64,000 nt of DNA from Hydrogenobacter sp. T-8 (GTDB lineage: Bacteria; Aquificota; Aquificia; Aquificales; Aquificaceae). Location of the stretch: the NCBI RefSeq assembly GCF_011006175.1, contig NZ_CP048795.1, positions 930,001 through 994,000 on the forward strand, written 5' to 3'. A program made the position numbers and the translations under genes. Within the stretch, counting starts at the first letter, position 1, and each line of letters starts with the position of its first letter. The notes under the pieces are model-generated. The model saw nothing but the letters and a program-made list of their open reading frames with translations, made no database searches and had not been told where the DNA came from. Positions 41,950 to 52,019 of the stretch are shown in pieces.

Positions 41950-42416
41950 CTTTCTGCCTTTAGGTAATCCATATACTGTGTGTCCTTGTATCTTCCCTCT
42001 TTTACAAACCTTATACTACAGGCGAGGGTTTTGGGTGGTTGATAGCCCGGCAGATGAAGCACTATGTTGCCTTCTCTGTCGTAGAAGAAAAGCTGAGGAA
42101 AAGAGTTGACCTTGAGCGATCTTGCAAGCTCCTCTTCGGTGCTTACATGTTCCTGTCCCTTTAGTATGTATCTGACCCTTGCGTTGCTTTCATAAAGCAC
42201 ACTGAATACATCCATTCCCCTTATCTCTCGTGCGAGTATTTCACTTTGAAGGTCTTTCCTGAGCTGTTTGCAGTATATACAGCTCTCGCTCTCCACTATC
42301 AACATGGCATACTCATGCTTTGGCACTATGTCCTTTATCTCTCCCTTTCCTGTGGACTGCTTTTGCTGGCATGAAAGCAAAATTAGGAGGGCTATCAAAG
42401 AAACTAACCTCTTCAT
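41940..42416 (-). CDS. Thioredoxin-like lipoprotein (SoxW-like)
   Basis: Predicted periplasmic thiol-disulfide protein. The signal peptide ends in a lipobox with Cys16 (LILLSCQQ). The thioredoxin-like domain has active site CIYC (about residues 46-49) and a cis-Pro loop NSFPQLFFYDREG. The overall layout resembles SoxW-type thioredoxins that serve sulfur oxidation, but no sox genes are nearby. Length 158. TAAAAT lies 8 nt before the ATG on the minus strand. Confidence 0.82.
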   Translation of the reverse strand: MKRLVSLIALLILLSCQQKQSTGKGEIKDIVPKHEYAMLIVESESCIYCKQLRKDLQSEILAREIRGMDVFSVLYESNARVRYILKGQEHVSTEEELARSLKVNSFPQLFFYDREGNIVLHLPGYQPPKTLACSIRFVKEGRYKDTQYMDYLKAERCI

Positions 42417-42437
42417 GCTTTATAATTTTAACCACAG

Positions 42438-43196
42438 GTGGAGGTAATTCAACTCTTAGAGTATGCTTTCTTGTTTGCGTTGGGTGCAGTTCTGGGGAGC
42501 TTTTACAATGTGCTTGTATACAGAATTCCCAGGGGCATGTCCATAGTCTCACCTCCCTCCAGTTGTCCTCACTGTGGAGCGAAGATAAGATGGTATGACA
42601 ACATACCCATAGTCTCCTACCTTCTTCTTAGAGGTAAGTGTAGGCACTGCGGAGGTAGGATATCCCCGAGGTATCCCCTTGTGGAGGCTTTCACAGGTCT
42701 TCTTGCGGTTCTCTGTAGGCTCAGGTTTGAGGACATTTTTTTAAGTCTTGTCTTTTTTGTGTTTTTCTCCATCCTTCTAGTGGCAAGCCTTATAGACTGG
42801 GATACCTTTGTACTTCCAGATACTTTCACACTTGGTGGACTTGCCTTTGGGCTTGTGGTGTCTTTCTTTAGACAAGACTTTAGCCTAAAGGAGAGTCTTT
42901 TTGGTGCTTTTGTGGGTGGTGGTTTCTTTCTACTTATATACCTTTACTATACAAAGCTCAGAAAGATGGAGGGGCTTGGCTTTGGAGATGTAAAACTCAT
43001 GGCTTTTATAGGCTCTGTGGCTGGTGTATGGGGTGTGGCTTATGCGGTCTTTTTGGGGTCTTTGCTTGGTCTTTTGTATGCACTGCCTATAATATTGAAA
43101 AACAAAAGCCTGCAGTTTGCCCTCCCTTATGGACCCTTTCTTTCTATGGGTGTGTTCTTGGGTCTTCTTTTAGACCTCAAGAGGTTTTTCCTCTAA
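42438..43196 (+). CDS. pilD: Type IV prepilin peptidase / N-methyltransferase
   Basis: Inner-membrane aspartyl protease that cleaves and methylates type IV pilins and pseudopilins. The N-terminal methyltransferase part has two CxxC pairs (CPHC and CRHC, about residues 36-67). Catalytic aspartates lie in LIDWDTFVLPD and GFGDVKLM. The start is GTG at 42438. Length 252. No pilin genes are present here. Its 3' end overlaps the convergent ferredoxin gene by 27 bp. Confidence 0.93.
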   Translation: MEVIQLLEYAFLFALGAVLGSFYNVLVYRIPRGMSIVSPPSSCPHCGAKIRWYDNIPIVSYLLLRGKCRHCGGRISPRYPLVEAFTGLLAVLCRLRFEDIFLSLVFFVFFSILLVASLIDWDTFVLPDTFTLGGLAFGLVVSFFRQDFSLKESLFGAFVGGGFFLLIYLYYTKLRKMEGLGFGDVKLMAFIGSVAGVWGVAYAVFLGSLLGLLYALPIILKNKSLQFALPYGPFLSMGVFLGLLLDLKRFFL

Positions 43197-43709
43197 CCTC
43201 CAACGGAAAAGCTCTCTATATAGCTCTGAGTCTATCCTTTTTGCCATATGTCTTTCTTTTGGCACATCCTCTATCTCCACAAAATACAGACAGTTGGTGA
43301 CACACTTAGACACGCAAGAGGGCAAAAGCCCGGCGTCCACCCTTTTGTAGCAGTAATCACACTTTTCCACCTTCATAGTGGTAGGATTAAAGGCTATAGC
43401 TCCATAGGGACAGGCAATTATGCACGCCTTACAGCCTATGCATCTTAGCTCTTCCACATAGACTATGCCGTCCTCTCTCTTCCTCATGGCGGAGGTAGGG
43501 CAGGCATAAACGCAGGGTGCTAGCTCACAGTGAAAGCAGTTCATAGGCAGAAAGAAGGCATCCGCCCTGTCTCCAATGCCACTTACTCTGAAGACCTTCA
43601 TGGGTCTTATGCCGAAGTTCTCAAGCCCCTTTTCTTGTTTACATGCAACCTCACAAGAAAGACAGCCTATGCACCTGTCAAGGTCTATTAGCATTATGGG
43701 TCTTTTCAT
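43170..43709 (-). CDS. Four-cluster ferredoxin subunit (DmsB/PsrB-like)
   Basis: 179-residue electron-transfer protein with four cysteine groups for [4Fe-4S] clusters: CIGCLSCEVAC (13-23), CFHCELAPCVYACP, CIGCKACIIACP and CDYCYKRVDAGLLPSCVSKC. This is the layout of the small subunit of molybdopterin oxidoreductases such as polysulfide reductase. No catalytic or NrfD-type membrane subunit is adjacent. It shares ATGA with the coiled-coil gene upstream, which may be its partner. Confidence 0.88.
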   Translation of the reverse strand: MKRPIMLIDLDRCIGCLSCEVACKQEKGLENFGIRPMKVFRVSGIGDRADAFFLPMNCFHCELAPCVYACPTSAMRKREDGIVYVEELRCIGCKACIIACPYGAIAFNPTTMKVEKCDYCYKRVDAGLLPSCVSKCVTNCLYFVEIEDVPKERHMAKRIDSELYRELFRWRLEEKPLEV

Positions 43710-44110
43710 AGCATTTCCTGAATTTTTCTTTTGTATTCTTGTAGCTTTTCAAAGGTATCGTCTATCTCCGCATCTATTTCAAATATCTCCTTCTCCACAT
43801 CGTCCACTTCCTTCCGCATATCCCTTATCTGCTTAATCCTGTCCGCAAGGGATTCTACTGCCTGAAAAACCTCTTCTCCCAGTGTCTCCTTTATCCTCTC
43901 AAAGCTCTGAGGGTTGCTCTCGTATTCTTCCAAGAAGTATAGGGCGGTTTGTATATCAATACCCACCTCTTCCTCAAATACCTTTTCAATCTCTTGTATC
44001 TTCTGCCTCATTTCCTGAACCCTCTTATACTGATAGAGCACCTTCATACGCCTTTGCCAGAGGCTCTCCTCCATATCAAAAAGCTCCTTCATGAACTTCT
44101 CTATACTCAT
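43706..44110 (-). CDS. Hypothetical coiled-coil protein
   Basis: About 134 residues, almost all helical heptads ([20 protein letters not shown], later [20 protein letters not shown]). No known domain recognised. The start at 44110 is chosen because a TATAAT on the minus strand ends 7 nt upstream; in-frame ATGs at 44128 and 44149 would reach into purE. It is coupled to the polyferredoxin gene by a 4-bp overlap. Confidence 0.65.
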   Translation of the reverse strand: MSIEKFMKELFDMEESLWQRRMKVLYQYKRVQEMRQKIQEIEKVFEEEVGIDIQTALYFLEEYESNPQSFERIKETLGEEVFQAVESLADRIKQIRDMRKEVDDVEKEIFEIDAEIDDTFEKLQEYKRKIQEML

Positions 44111-44113
44111 GCA

Positions 44114-44123
44114 TAAAATTATA
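44114..44123. promoter_or_regulatory. Back-to-back -10 boxes between purE and the coiled-coil gene
   Basis: Plus-strand TAAAAT (44114-44119) ends 7 nt before the purE ATG; minus-strand TATAAT (44123-44118) ends 7 nt before the coiled-coil ATG. The whole 16-bp gap lies within an inverted repeat (ATGCATA, 6 nt, TATGCAT). Confidence 0.5.
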
Positions 44124-44126
44124 TGC

Positions 44127-44624
44127 ATGAAAAGTCCTTTGGTGGGCATAATAATGGGTAGTCTTTCTGACTGGGAGTGGCTAAAGCCCGCTTACGAAGT
44201 CCTTCTGCAGTTTGAAGTCCCCTGCGAGGTTAGAGTTGTGTCCGCCCACAGAACGCCAGAAGCCATGTATGAGTATGCAAAGACCGCAAGAGAAAGAGGT
44301 ATAGAGGTGATAATAGCGGGTGCGGGAGGCTCTGCACATCTCCCGGGCATGACCGCCAGCATGACCACACTGCCAGTAATAGGCGTCCCCGTGCCTTCTA
44401 AACATCTAAGCGGTGTGGACTCCCTTTACTCTATAGTGCAGATGCCAGCAGGCATCCCTGTGGCAACTGTAGGCATAGGTAATGGCACAAACGCAGGACT
44501 TCTTGCAGTAAGGATACTCTCCATAAAATACCCAGAGCTTGAGGAAAAACTAAGAGACTACGAGGCATCCTTAAGGCAAAAGGTCAAAGAAATGAACGAG
44601 AAGCTAAAAGAACAACTCTCTTAG
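44127..44624 (+). CDS. purE: N5-carboxyaminoimidazole ribonucleotide mutase
   Basis: Class I PurE, converting N5-CAIR to CAIR in purine synthesis. Signatures: [31 protein letters not shown] with the catalytic His, and [14 protein letters not shown]. About 165 residues when started at 44127. The upstream in-frame ATG at 44091 lies in the divergent gene and would add residues that do not fit the family. purK is not adjacent. The 3' end overlaps the GGDEF gene by 4 bp, convergent. Confidence 0.95.
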   Translation: MKSPLVGIIMGSLSDWEWLKPAYEVLLQFEVPCEVRVVSAHRTPEAMYEYAKTARERGIEVIIAGAGGSAHLPGMTASMTTLPVIGVPVPSKHLSGVDSLYSIVQMPAGIPVATVGIGNGTNAGLLAVRILSIKYPELEEKLRDYEASLRQKVKEMNEKLKEQLS

Positions 44625-46198
44625 ATAACTACCACCCTGTTTTTCCCCTGCTCTTTTGCTCGGTAAAGTGCTTCGTCCGCCCTTGAAATCATGCTATCTA
44701 TAGTGTCACCTTCCCTGTAAGTAGTTGCTCCCAGAGATATGGTTACGCTCAAATCTTTACAGAACTTACAGTTTTCAACTGTCTGTCTTATCTTCTCCGC
44801 AGGTGCATAAGGCTCTAAGGTCATAGGAAGAAGCACCAAGAACTCTTCACCACCCCATCTTCCAAAAATATCGCTTTTTCTTAGGACCTTTTTTACCGCC
44901 TTAACCACTTCTTTCAGAGCCTTGTCTCCCATAAGGTGTCCGTATGTATCATTTAAGCGTTTGAAGTTATCCATGTCAAAGATTATCAGAGAAAAGGGTG
45001 TTTGGTATCTTCTTGCCTGAAATAAAAGACGCTCAAAATCGTGGATAAGTGCTCGTCTGTTAAATATGCCAGTAAGTTGGTCTCTTGTGGCGAGTTTTGT
45101 GAGTACTCTTTCTCTTCTTACTTCTTCTGATATGTCTACCAATGTTATGACAGAAACAGTTCTTCCCTTGAAATAGGCTACAGTTGAAGATAGGTTAACC
45201 CATTTTATCCTTTCACTTTTGGTAATAATCCTTAACTTGTAGCTGATAGTGCCCCTGTATCCTTCTTTCCTTTTCTTCAAATTTTCATAAACCTTTTCTC
45301 TATCTTTCCAAAATATGAGGCTGATGGGGTCTTCAAGGTTTAACAATTCTTCTCTGCTATAGCTAGAGAGTTTTGTTGCCCTGTGGTTTGCGTAGAGAAC
45401 TCTGTTTTGCTGAAAATCATAGACCAGCACCGCATGAGGGTTTGACTCTGCAAGAATATGGAAAAGCTCTTCCTGTTCATGTTTTTCCGTTATATCCAGC
45501 AAGTATCCATAGTAGCCAATTATCTCACCCTTTTCGTTAAATAATGGCACGGTATGGTCAAGAACCCATATGTATTCTCCGTCTTTTCTTTTGAGCCTAT
45601 AGTCTTGATGTATCCAAAAGGAAGATTTCTTGTCTGTATGATACTTTACCTCTTGAGCTACCCTTTCCAAGTCTTCTGGATGTATAAGGTCTGAATACTT
45701 TATCCTTCCAGATATAAAGTCCTCTGCGGTATATCCCAAAAGCTCAGACACGTTAAGTGAGACAAACTCCACAGGCCAGCCCTCTGCCCTTTTCCATTGG
45801 AAAAAGACCACGGGACCTCCAGAAAGAAGAAACTCCGTCCTCTGACCACTGAGCTTTAGATTTTCCATAAGGTTAAAGAGGTCTATATGAAGCTCCACAT
45901 AAAAACCCTTTTCTGGAAGGTGCTGAGCTACAACATAAAAATACCTTTCACCCTCTTGCGTTTTGTGAACATGCACGACGCCAGACTTTTCTACCCCCAG
46001 CTCTTTTATGTTTTTGACTGGGCATGAGTGTCCCTCGTATTCATAACATGGTTTTGAAAAGGAATGAGAAAGCCCATAGCAGGTTTCTGCCCTATTACCG
46101 TATACCTCTCTTGCCTTTTTGTTAGCAAAGAGAACTTGGTAATTCTCATCCACTATTAAAACTGGCTCTGGTATAAGGTCAAGTGCGGAGTAGTCCAT
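44621..46198 (-). CDS. PAS-PAS-PAS-GGDEF diguanylate cyclase
   Basis: Signal protein of about 525 residues that makes cyclic di-GMP. Three PAS regions precede the cyclase. The first (about 8-110) has an unusual cysteine set in [20 protein letters not shown] followed by CPVK, suggesting redox or metal sensing. The second (about 145-255) ends in a PAC motif and the third follows (about 260-370). The cyclase domain has active site GGEEF and a product-inhibition I site RKSD five residues before it. No membrane helix. The start at 46198 is preferred over 46267, which would overlap the Rpn gene. Confidence 0.9.
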   Translation of the reverse strand: MDYSALDLIPEPVLIVDENYQVLFANKKAREVYGNRAETCYGLSHSFSKPCYEYEGHSCPVKNIKELGVEKSGVVHVHKTQEGERYFYVVAQHLPEKGFYVELHIDLFNLMENLKLSGQRTEFLLSGGPVVFFQWKRAEGWPVEFVSLNVSELLGYTAEDFISGRIKYSDLIHPEDLERVAQEVKYHTDKKSSFWIHQDYRLKRKDGEYIWVLDHTVPLFNEKGEIIGYYGYLLDITEKHEQEELFHILAESNPHAVLVYDFQQNRVLYANHRATKLSSYSREELLNLEDPISLIFWKDREKVYENLKKRKEGYRGTISYKLRIITKSERIKWVNLSSTVAYFKGRTVSVITLVDISEEVRRERVLTKLATRDQLTGIFNRRALIHDFERLLFQARRYQTPFSLIIFDMDNFKRLNDTYGHLMGDKALKEVVKAVKKVLRKSDIFGRWGGEEFLVLLPMTLEPYAPAEKIRQTVENCKFCKDLSVTISLGATTYREGDTIDSMISRADEALYRAKEQGKNRVVVI

Positions 46199-46263
46199 TA
46201 GCAAAAACCCAAAGATTTTTCCATTATAAACCAAATTGCAAGTTATTATATAGTGCTTTCCTG

Positions 46264-47172
46264 TCAATTACAACTCAAAAGCCTCTCCTCCCTCAAAACC
46301 TCCAAAACATCCCCAGAGTTTATTAACTTCTCTATCAAAGCATTTAAATATTCCCTGTCCCTTATGCCCTTCACCTTTACTTCCACACCTTCAGGAACTC
46401 GTCCAAGCTTGCCCCTTATAAGAGTCAACACTGTATCTTGCAATGCTTTTATGAACCCTTCCTCATGTCCAATCTGTTTACCTTCCTCAAGACCAATCTG
46501 CTTACCTTCCTCAAGCCCAAGCCTATACAGAATATCCTTTCTCAACTTCCTCTTTGGCAGTTTTATATCCTCAGGTCTAACCACTATAGGCATGTGCCTA
46601 ACCTCCTCAGACAGCCTTATCCTTAAGTTAGGTCTTAGCTCTGTCAATGTCAATAGCTTCATGATGTAGTCTTTTCTTTGTTCCTCTTCCATGCCTTCCA
46701 TCGTCTCCAAAAGCTTCTCTATCAAATAGCCTTCATCCTCTACTTTGCACAAACATGCCATTATCCTATCTACAGGGTCTTGGCTCTCAAGTAGTATCTT
46801 GCAGTCTATCTGCCTTATGTCAAGTATTTCATACTTAAAGACTAAGTTCTTAATCTTGAGAGAGGACTTCATTCTGAGCTTTTCATTTCCCACATACACG
46901 ACAAGCTGTTTTATGTTGTGTGTTTTGTATTTTTCTGCTATGGCGGTATAGTAGCGAAGCATTCTCCAAGGCATGTTTGTATCGTTAAAGGATTGGAACT
47001 CCATATGTAGGATGCTTTCATCTTCAAGTCTTGCCAAGAAGTCCACTCTTAGCTCGGTGGATGGCAGAGATGTTGGCAATAGCTCTTTGATAGGGGCTGG
47101 AGAGAGGATTTTGCTAAGCCTGTGGGGGACTTCCTCAAAGATGTCTTTGAGAGTTATATCTTTTGAGGGCAC
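46264..47172 (-). CDS. Rpn-type PD-(D/E)XK nuclease / transposase-like protein
   Basis: 302-residue protein of the Rpn/DUF4351-type PD-(D/E)XK family, linked elsewhere to DNA cleavage and recombination. The nuclease core has Asp44, Glu58 and Gln60 (RVDFLAR then HMEFQS). A C-terminal region holds tandem GLEEGKQI repeats, encoded by a 24-bp direct repeat near 46470-46517. The start is GTG; TATAAT ends 6 nt upstream and no ribosome-binding site is present. Cargo-like gene with no obvious pathway role. Confidence 0.82.
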   Translation of the reverse strand: MPSKDITLKDIFEEVPHRLSKILSPAPIKELLPTSLPSTELRVDFLARLEDESILHMEFQSFNDTNMPWRMLRYYTAIAEKYKTHNIKQLVVYVGNEKLRMKSSLKIKNLVFKYEILDIRQIDCKILLESQDPVDRIMACLCKVEDEGYLIEKLLETMEGMEEEQRKDYIMKLLTLTELRPNLRIRLSEEVRHMPIVVRPEDIKLPKRKLRKDILYRLGLEEGKQIGLEEGKQIGHEEGFIKALQDTVLTLIRGKLGRVPEGVEVKVKGIRDREYLNALIEKLINSGDVLEVLREERLLSCN

Positions 47173-47178
47173 AGAGAG

Positions 47179-47184
47179 ATTATA
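47179..47184 (-). promoter_or_regulatory. -10 box of the Rpn-type gene, leaderless GTG start
   Basis: Minus-strand TATAAT with 6 nt to the GTG at 47172. Confidence 0.4.
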
Positions 47185-47280
47185 TCATCAAACAACTTTC
47201 TACTCGTATACCTCATGGCGGACTCAAGGTTATTAATTTTCTATAGCTTGTAACTTGCGTTATTATAACCCAAACTGTGC

Positions 47281-47286
47281 TATAAT
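47281..47286 (+). promoter_or_regulatory. -10 box of the rplS operon
   Basis: TATAAT 33 nt upstream of rplS, leaving room for a leader with AAAGGAGGT. The -35 is unclear (TTGCGT is 20 nt away). This contrasts with the leaderless genes around it. Confidence 0.45.
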
Positions 47287-47319
47287 TATATGTCTTAAGT
47301 ATAAAAGGAGGTCTTAGCT

Positions 47320-47694
47320 ATGAGCTTGCTTCAGAAAATTGAGGAGTTATATCTTCCAAAAAAGCAATACCCAGCCTTTAAGGTAGGCGATACGGTAAAG
47401 GTTCACTACAAAATAGTGGAAGGAGAAAAAGAAAGAATACAGCCCTTTGAGGGTGTGGTTATAAGGATAAAGGGTGGTGGCATAGGTAAGACCTTTACTG
47501 TAAGGAAAGAGTCCTATGGTGTGGGTATAGAAAGGACATTTCCCTTTTACAGCCCAAACATAGAAAAGGTTGAGGTGGTCAAATATGGAAAGGTCAGGAG
47601 GTCAAGGCTTTACTTCCTGCGTAAATACAAGGGCAAAGAGGCTATGGGTAAGATAAGAGAGATAAAGCCCTGGGAACTCAAGAAAAAGGCATGA
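47320..47694 (+). CDS. rplS: 50S ribosomal protein L19
   Basis: Large-subunit protein at the 30S-50S interface. Signatures: [40 protein letters not shown] and [14 protein letters not shown]. Length 124. Strong ribosome-binding site. It heads rplS-rnhB-rsmH-ftsL, with a 4-bp overlap into rnhB. Confidence 0.97.
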   Translation: MSLLQKIEELYLPKKQYPAFKVGDTVKVHYKIVEGEKERIQPFEGVVIRIKGGGIGKTFTVRKESYGVGIERTFPFYSPNIEKVEVVKYGKVRRSRLYFLRKYKGKEAMGKIREIKPWELKKKA

Positions 47695-48290
47695 CAGAAT
47701 ACGAAAAGCCCCACTGGGAAAAGGGTCTTTTGGTGGCGGGTGTTGACGAAGCGGGTAGAGGTCCTTTGGCTGGACCTCTTGTTGCCTGTGCGGTTATACT
47801 TCCACCCTTTACAGAACCTTTTATAGACAAGGACTCAAAGGCTATGAGTGCAAGGGAGAGGGAGGAGGCTTATGAGCTTGTAAAGGCAAAAGCACTTGCC
47901 ATAGGCACTGCGGTGGTGGATTCTACTCTTATAGATAGGCTTGGTATTCTGAAGGCAAATCTGCTTGCCTTTAGAAGGGCTTTGGAAGACCTAAAGCACA
48001 AGTTTCATGTGGTTATAAGCGACTACCTGCCTGTGGAAGGTTATGAATGTATTCCTCTTGTGAAGGGTGATGAAAAAAGCCTTAGCTGTGCCTGTGCCAG
48101 CATTGTGGCAAAGGTTCTCAGAGACAGAATAATGGAGCATTACCACAAACTCTATCCTCAGTATAACTTCTCAAAACATAAGGGCTATGCAACAAGGGAG
48201 CATATAAAAGCTATAAGACTTTATAGAGAAAGTCCAATACACAGGAAGAGCTTTTCTCCGATAAGACAGTTCAGCCTTTTTGAAGATTAA
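47691..48290 (+). CDS. rnhB: Ribonuclease HII
   Basis: Cuts RNA in RNA-DNA hybrids and removes misincorporated ribonucleotides. Active-site segment [19 protein letters not shown], the internal Asp in HVVISDYLP, and [10 protein letters not shown] are present. Length 199. It overlaps rplS by 4 bp and rsmH by 1 nt (TAATG). Confidence 0.96.
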   Translation: MTEYEKPHWEKGLLVAGVDEAGRGPLAGPLVACAVILPPFTEPFIDKDSKAMSAREREEAYELVKAKALAIGTAVVDSTLIDRLGILKANLLAFRRALEDLKHKFHVVISDYLPVEGYECIPLVKGDEKSLSCACASIVAKVLRDRIMEHYHKLYPQYNFSKHKGYATREHIKAIRLYRESPIHRKSFSPIRQFSLFED

Positions 48291-49144
48291 TGCATGTTCC
48301 CGTTCTTCTTGAAGAGTCCACAGACTTGCTTTTAGGCAATGGTGGAAAACTCTATGTAGATTGCACCATAGGTCTTGGTGGACATACGCGTAGGATATTA
48401 GAGAAAAACTCACAAGCCTTTGTAATAGGTATAGACAGAGACCCTTATGCACTTGAGATGGCACAGGAAAACCTCAAAGACTTTGAAGGTAGATATAGCC
48501 TGTATCATGCAAACTTTTCAGACCTTGACCAAGTCCTCAAAATGGAAGGACTTTTGCAGGTGGACGGTTTTCTCTTTGACCTTGGTGTCTCTATGCTACA
48601 GTTAAAGAGTCCAAGAGGCTTTTCCTTTCAAAGGGACGAGCCATTGGATATGAGGATGAACCCAGAGGACAGATTGAGTGCTTACCAAGTGGTTAACAAC
48701 TACTCTGAAAGAGATTTGGAGAGAATATTCAGGGAATACGGAGAAGAGCCTTATGCAAAAAGGATAGCGAGGGCGATAGTGTTGGCGAGGGCAAAAAAAC
48801 CTATAGAAACTACCCTTGAGCTTGTGGAGATAATAACTTCGGTCTTACCTTACAAGGGTGGAAGGATACATCCTGCCACGAGGGTCTTTCAGGCTATAAG
48901 GATAGAAGTTAATGAGGAGCTAAAGAGCCTTGAGATAGCCTTGCGGAAAACCCTTGACTTTCTTAGGTCCGGCGGTAGGGTGGTAGTTATATCCTTTCAC
49001 TCTCTCGAAGACAGGATAGTAAAAAACTTTATAAAAACACACCTTAAACCCTTGACAAAAAAACCGATAACACCTACTATGGAAGAAGTGAAGAAAAATC
49101 CTGCAAGTAGGAGTGCAAAGTTGAGGGCAGGAGAAAAGCCATGA
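48290..49144 (+). CDS. rsmH: 16S rRNA (cytosine-1402-N4)-methyltransferase
   Basis: Class I SAM methyltransferase formerly MraW. Signatures: [49 protein letters not shown] and [16 protein letters not shown]. Length 284. As in division clusters it is followed by an ftsL-like gene, with a 4-bp overlap, but no fts/mur genes come after. Confidence 0.97.
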   Translation: MHVPVLLEESTDLLLGNGGKLYVDCTIGLGGHTRRILEKNSQAFVIGIDRDPYALEMAQENLKDFEGRYSLYHANFSDLDQVLKMEGLLQVDGFLFDLGVSMLQLKSPRGFSFQRDEPLDMRMNPEDRLSAYQVVNNYSERDLERIFREYGEEPYAKRIARAIVLARAKKPIETTLELVEIITSVLPYKGGRIHPATRVFQAIRIEVNEELKSLEIALRKTLDFLRSGGRVVVISFHSLEDRIVKNFIKTHLKPLTKKPITPTMEEVKKNPASRSAKLRAGEKP

Positions 49145-49395
49145 AATACTTACTTTTGGCTTCTCTGCTTCTTTTGTTTAACCTGCTATACTCCGCCTAT
49201 AGCCTAAATGTGGCAAGAGATTATGCCAAAAAGGTCTCTGAGCTAAAGAAAGAAAAGGAAAAGAGCCTGACGCTAAAGGCGGAGATAGAAAAGTATGTAA
49301 ATTACAAAACGGTTAAGAACTATGCGGAGTCTTCTGGCTTTAGCCCTATTGACTGGAGCAAGGTAAAGGTTGTAAAGACCTCTACTCAGGAATAA
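49141..49395 (+). CDS. ftsL: FtsL-like small bitopic division protein
   Basis: 84 residues: one N-terminal membrane helix ([20 protein letters not shown]), then a coiled coil with heptads of Lys/Glu, then a short tail. This layout and the position directly after rsmH suggest FtsL, the divisome scaffold. Sequence identity alone is not diagnostic. It overlaps the convergent tyrS by 14 bp. Confidence 0.7.
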   Translation: MKYLLLASLLLLFNLLYSAYSLNVARDYAKKVSELKKEKEKSLTLKAEIEKYVNYKTVKNYAESSGFSPIDWSKVKVVKTSTQE

Positions 49396-50566
49396 CCCTA
49401 TAAAACCTCTTTTTACCAGCCTGAAGTCTTAGCTCCCGAGAAACATGAATTTCTTGGTTTGGGTCTTGTATCTTTTGACCGTTTATCTTTAGACCTCCAC
49501 CTTCTATGAGCCTGCGTGCGGAGTTCTTTGACGCTTCTATACCCAACTCAAAGAGAAACTCATAAGCCCTTTGACGGTAGCCTGCGGGAACTTTTATAAT
49601 TTGTGCGTCCTCTGGAAACTCTCTTTGAGAAAAGGTTTTTTCAAAGAACTCAAGAGCTTTGTCCGCACTCTCCTTTGAGTGATAGCGAGAAACCATGTAG
49701 TGTGCGAGCTTCTTTTTGGCTTCCATTGGATGAAGGTTTTTCTTAAACTCTTCTATCTCCTCTTGGCTGTAGTCCGTAAGTAAAAGGTAGTAATCCCACA
49801 TGAGCTCATCGGATATGGACATCAATTTTCCAAACATATGGTTTGGCTCTTCTGTGATGCCTATGTAATTGCCATAGGACTTGGACATCTTCTTTACACC
49901 ATCAAGACCCACCAAAAGTGGCATGGTTATACACACTTGAGACTTTTGACCAAAGGCTCTTTGAAGGTCTCTTCCTACAAGCAAGTTAAACTTCTGGTCT
50001 GTGCCACCCAGCTCCACATCCGCCTTTAAGAAAACAGAATCATAGCCCTGAAGCAGGGGATACAGAAACTCATGGATATATATGGGATTACCCTCTTTAA
50101 ACCTTTTTGAAAAGTCATCTCTTTCTAACATCCTCGCCACTGTGTATTGACCTGCCAGCTTTATAATACCCTCTGTTCCAAGAGAAGAAAGCCAGGTGCT
50201 GTTAAAGACTATGTTGGTTTTCTCTGGCAGGAGCACCTTAAAGACTTGATGCTCGTAGGTTTTGGCGTTTTCTAAGACCTGCTCCTTACTGAGAGGTGGT
50301 CTTGTCTCACTTCTTCCTGTGGGGTCTCCTATCATGGCGGTAAAATCACCTATCACAAAATAAACCTCATGCCCCAAGAGTTGAAACTGACGCAGTTTTT
50401 GAAGAAGGACCGTATGCCCAAGATGAAGGTCTGGAGCGGTAGGGTCAAAGCCAGCCTTTATGCGAAGCGGTCTACCCTCTTTTAGCTTTTCCAAAAGCTC
50501 CTCTTCTTCTATTATCTCTACAGTTCCCTGCTTGAGAAGTTTAAGTTGCTCCTCTGGGCTAAGCAT
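49382..50566 (-). CDS. tyrS: Tyrosyl-tRNA synthetase
   Basis: Class I synthetase, 394 residues. HIGH-like motif HLGHTV in [21 protein letters not shown] motif in [13 protein letters not shown], and a C-terminal S4-like RNA-binding domain ([20 protein letters not shown]). The long TyrRS type without the short insertion. The minus-strand TATAAT is 12 nt from the ATG. Divergent from the aldehyde dehydrogenase across 22 bp. Confidence 0.97.
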   Translation of the reverse strand: MLSPEEQLKLLKQGTVEIIEEEELLEKLKEGRPLRIKAGFDPTAPDLHLGHTVLLQKLRQFQLLGHEVYFVIGDFTAMIGDPTGRSETRPPLSKEQVLENAKTYEHQVFKVLLPEKTNIVFNSTWLSSLGTEGIIKLAGQYTVARMLERDDFSKRFKEGNPIYIHEFLYPLLQGYDSVFLKADVELGGTDQKFNLLVGRDLQRAFGQKSQVCITMPLLVGLDGVKKMSKSYGNYIGITEEPNHMFGKLMSISDELMWDYYLLLTDYSQEEIEEFKKNLHPMEAKKKLAHYMVSRYHSKESADKALEFFEKTFSQREFPEDAQIIKVPAGYRQRAYEFLFELGIEASKNSARRLIEGGGLKINGQKIQDPNQEIHVSRELRLQAGKKRFYRVIPE

Positions 50567-50588
50567 GATGGAGTTAAAATTATAACCT

Positions 50589-52019
50589 ATGAGAACGGAG
50601 CTTTTACTTGGCGGAGAGTGGGTATCAAAGGAAGAAAAACTGCCGGTGGTATACCCTTACACTGGCGAAGTTGTGGCAGAGGTTTCAAAGGCAAGTGAGG
50701 AAGATGTCTATAAGGCTATAGAGGTGGCAAAGGAAGGGTATGAAAAACTTTCTGCTTTGACTCCTTACGAGAGATACGAGATACTCATGAGGGCAAGCCA
50801 GCTCCTAAAACAAAGGGCAGAAGACTTTGCCAAAAGCCTTGTGCTTGAGGTGGGAAAAACCATAAGGGAAGCAAGAACAGAGGTTCAAAGAGCCATACAG
50901 ACCCTTATCTTCTCTGCGGAAGAGGCAAGAAGAATAGGAGGAGAGGTCATTCCCATTGACGCCCATCCTAATGGAAAGAGCAAAATAGGCTTTTACCTTC
51001 GCCAGCCTGTAGGCATAGTCTCTGCCATAACACCCTTTAACTTCCCCTTAAACCTTTCCATGCATAAAGTAGCACCAGCCCTTGCCTGCGGAAATGCGGT
51101 AATCCTTAAACCCTCAGAGAGGACACCTCTTACTCCCCTTATGCTCGGTGAGGTTCTGCTTGAGGCTGGACTTCCTCCGCAAGCCCTTAGCATTCTGCCT
51201 GGCTACGGTGATGTGGGAAAGGCTATGACAACACATCCTGATGTGAGGGTGGTATCTTTTACAGGTAGCAGAAAGATAGGAGAGATAATAACCCGTCAGG
51301 CAGGTATAAAAAAAGTGGTGCTTGAGCTTGGGTCAAATTCTGCCATAGTGCTCCACAAGGATGGAGACCTAAAAAAGGCGGTGCAAAAAACTGTCTTGGG
51401 AGGATACGCTATAGCGGGTCAGGTTTGCATATCTGTGCAGAGGGTCTTTGTCCACGAGGAGCTTTTTGACCAATTTCTTGAGGAGCTTGAAAAGGCGGTA
51501 AATGGGCTTAAGGTGGGAGACCCCATGCAAGAGGACACGGATGTGGGTCCAATGATAGGGGTTTCTGAGGTTCAAAGAGTTCAGGAGTGGATAGATGAAG
51601 CTCTTCATGAAGGTGCAAAACTTATAACTGGTGGTGTTTCTTGTGGAGATAGGGTTTCTTCTGTGCTTTTGCCAACGATTGTTTCTCTTGTCCCTCCAAA
51701 CACAAAACTCTATAGAGAAGAAGCCTTTGCTCCAGTGGTGGTGGTCAACCCCTACAAGGAAGTAGAGGAAGCCATACAGATGGTTAACGATTCAGAGTAT
51801 GGTCTTCAGGTGGGAGTATTTACCAAAGACATAGACATAGCTTGGGAATTTATAAGGAAGGTTCAAGCGGGTGGAGTGCTTATAAACGAAGGACCTAACT
51901 TTAGGGCGGACCATATGCCATACGGCGGTGTTAAATACTCTGGCATAGGTAGAGAAGGACCACGCTTTGCCATAGAAGACTACACGGAGATAAAGATGGT
52001 AATTTTTGACCTTTCTTAA
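50589..52019 (+). CDS. NAD(P)-dependent aldehyde dehydrogenase
   Basis: Non-phosphorylating aldehyde dehydrogenase superfamily, 476 residues. The catalytic asparagine is in [13 protein letters not shown], the general base Glu in [11 protein letters not shown], and the nucleophile Cys in [11 protein letters not shown]. The GQVCISVQR version and the C-terminal [15 protein letters not shown] recall lactaldehyde or glyceraldehyde-3-phosphate-type members, but the substrate cannot be fixed from sequence. TAAAAT ends 8 nt before the ATG. A truncated coiled-coil gene follows in the same frame directly after its stop. Confidence 0.92.
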   Translation: MRTELLLGGEWVSKEEKLPVVYPYTGEVVAEVSKASEEDVYKAIEVAKEGYEKLSALTPYERYEILMRASQLLKQRAEDFAKSLVLEVGKTIREARTEVQRAIQTLIFSAEEARRIGGEVIPIDAHPNGKSKIGFYLRQPVGIVSAITPFNFPLNLSMHKVAPALACGNAVILKPSERTPLTPLMLGEVLLEAGLPPQALSILPGYGDVGKAMTTHPDVRVVSFTGSRKIGEIITRQAGIKKVVLELGSNSAIVLHKDGDLKKAVQKTVLGGYAIAGQVCISVQRVFVHEELFDQFLEELEKAVNGLKVGDPMQEDTDVGPMIGVSEVQRVQEWIDEALHEGAKLITGGVSCGDRVSSVLLPTIVSLVPPNTKLYREEAFAPVVVVNPYKEVEEAIQMVNDSEYGLQVGVFTKDIDIAWEFIRKVQAGGVLINEGPNFRADHMPYGGVKYSGIGREGPRFAIEDYTEIKMVIFDLS

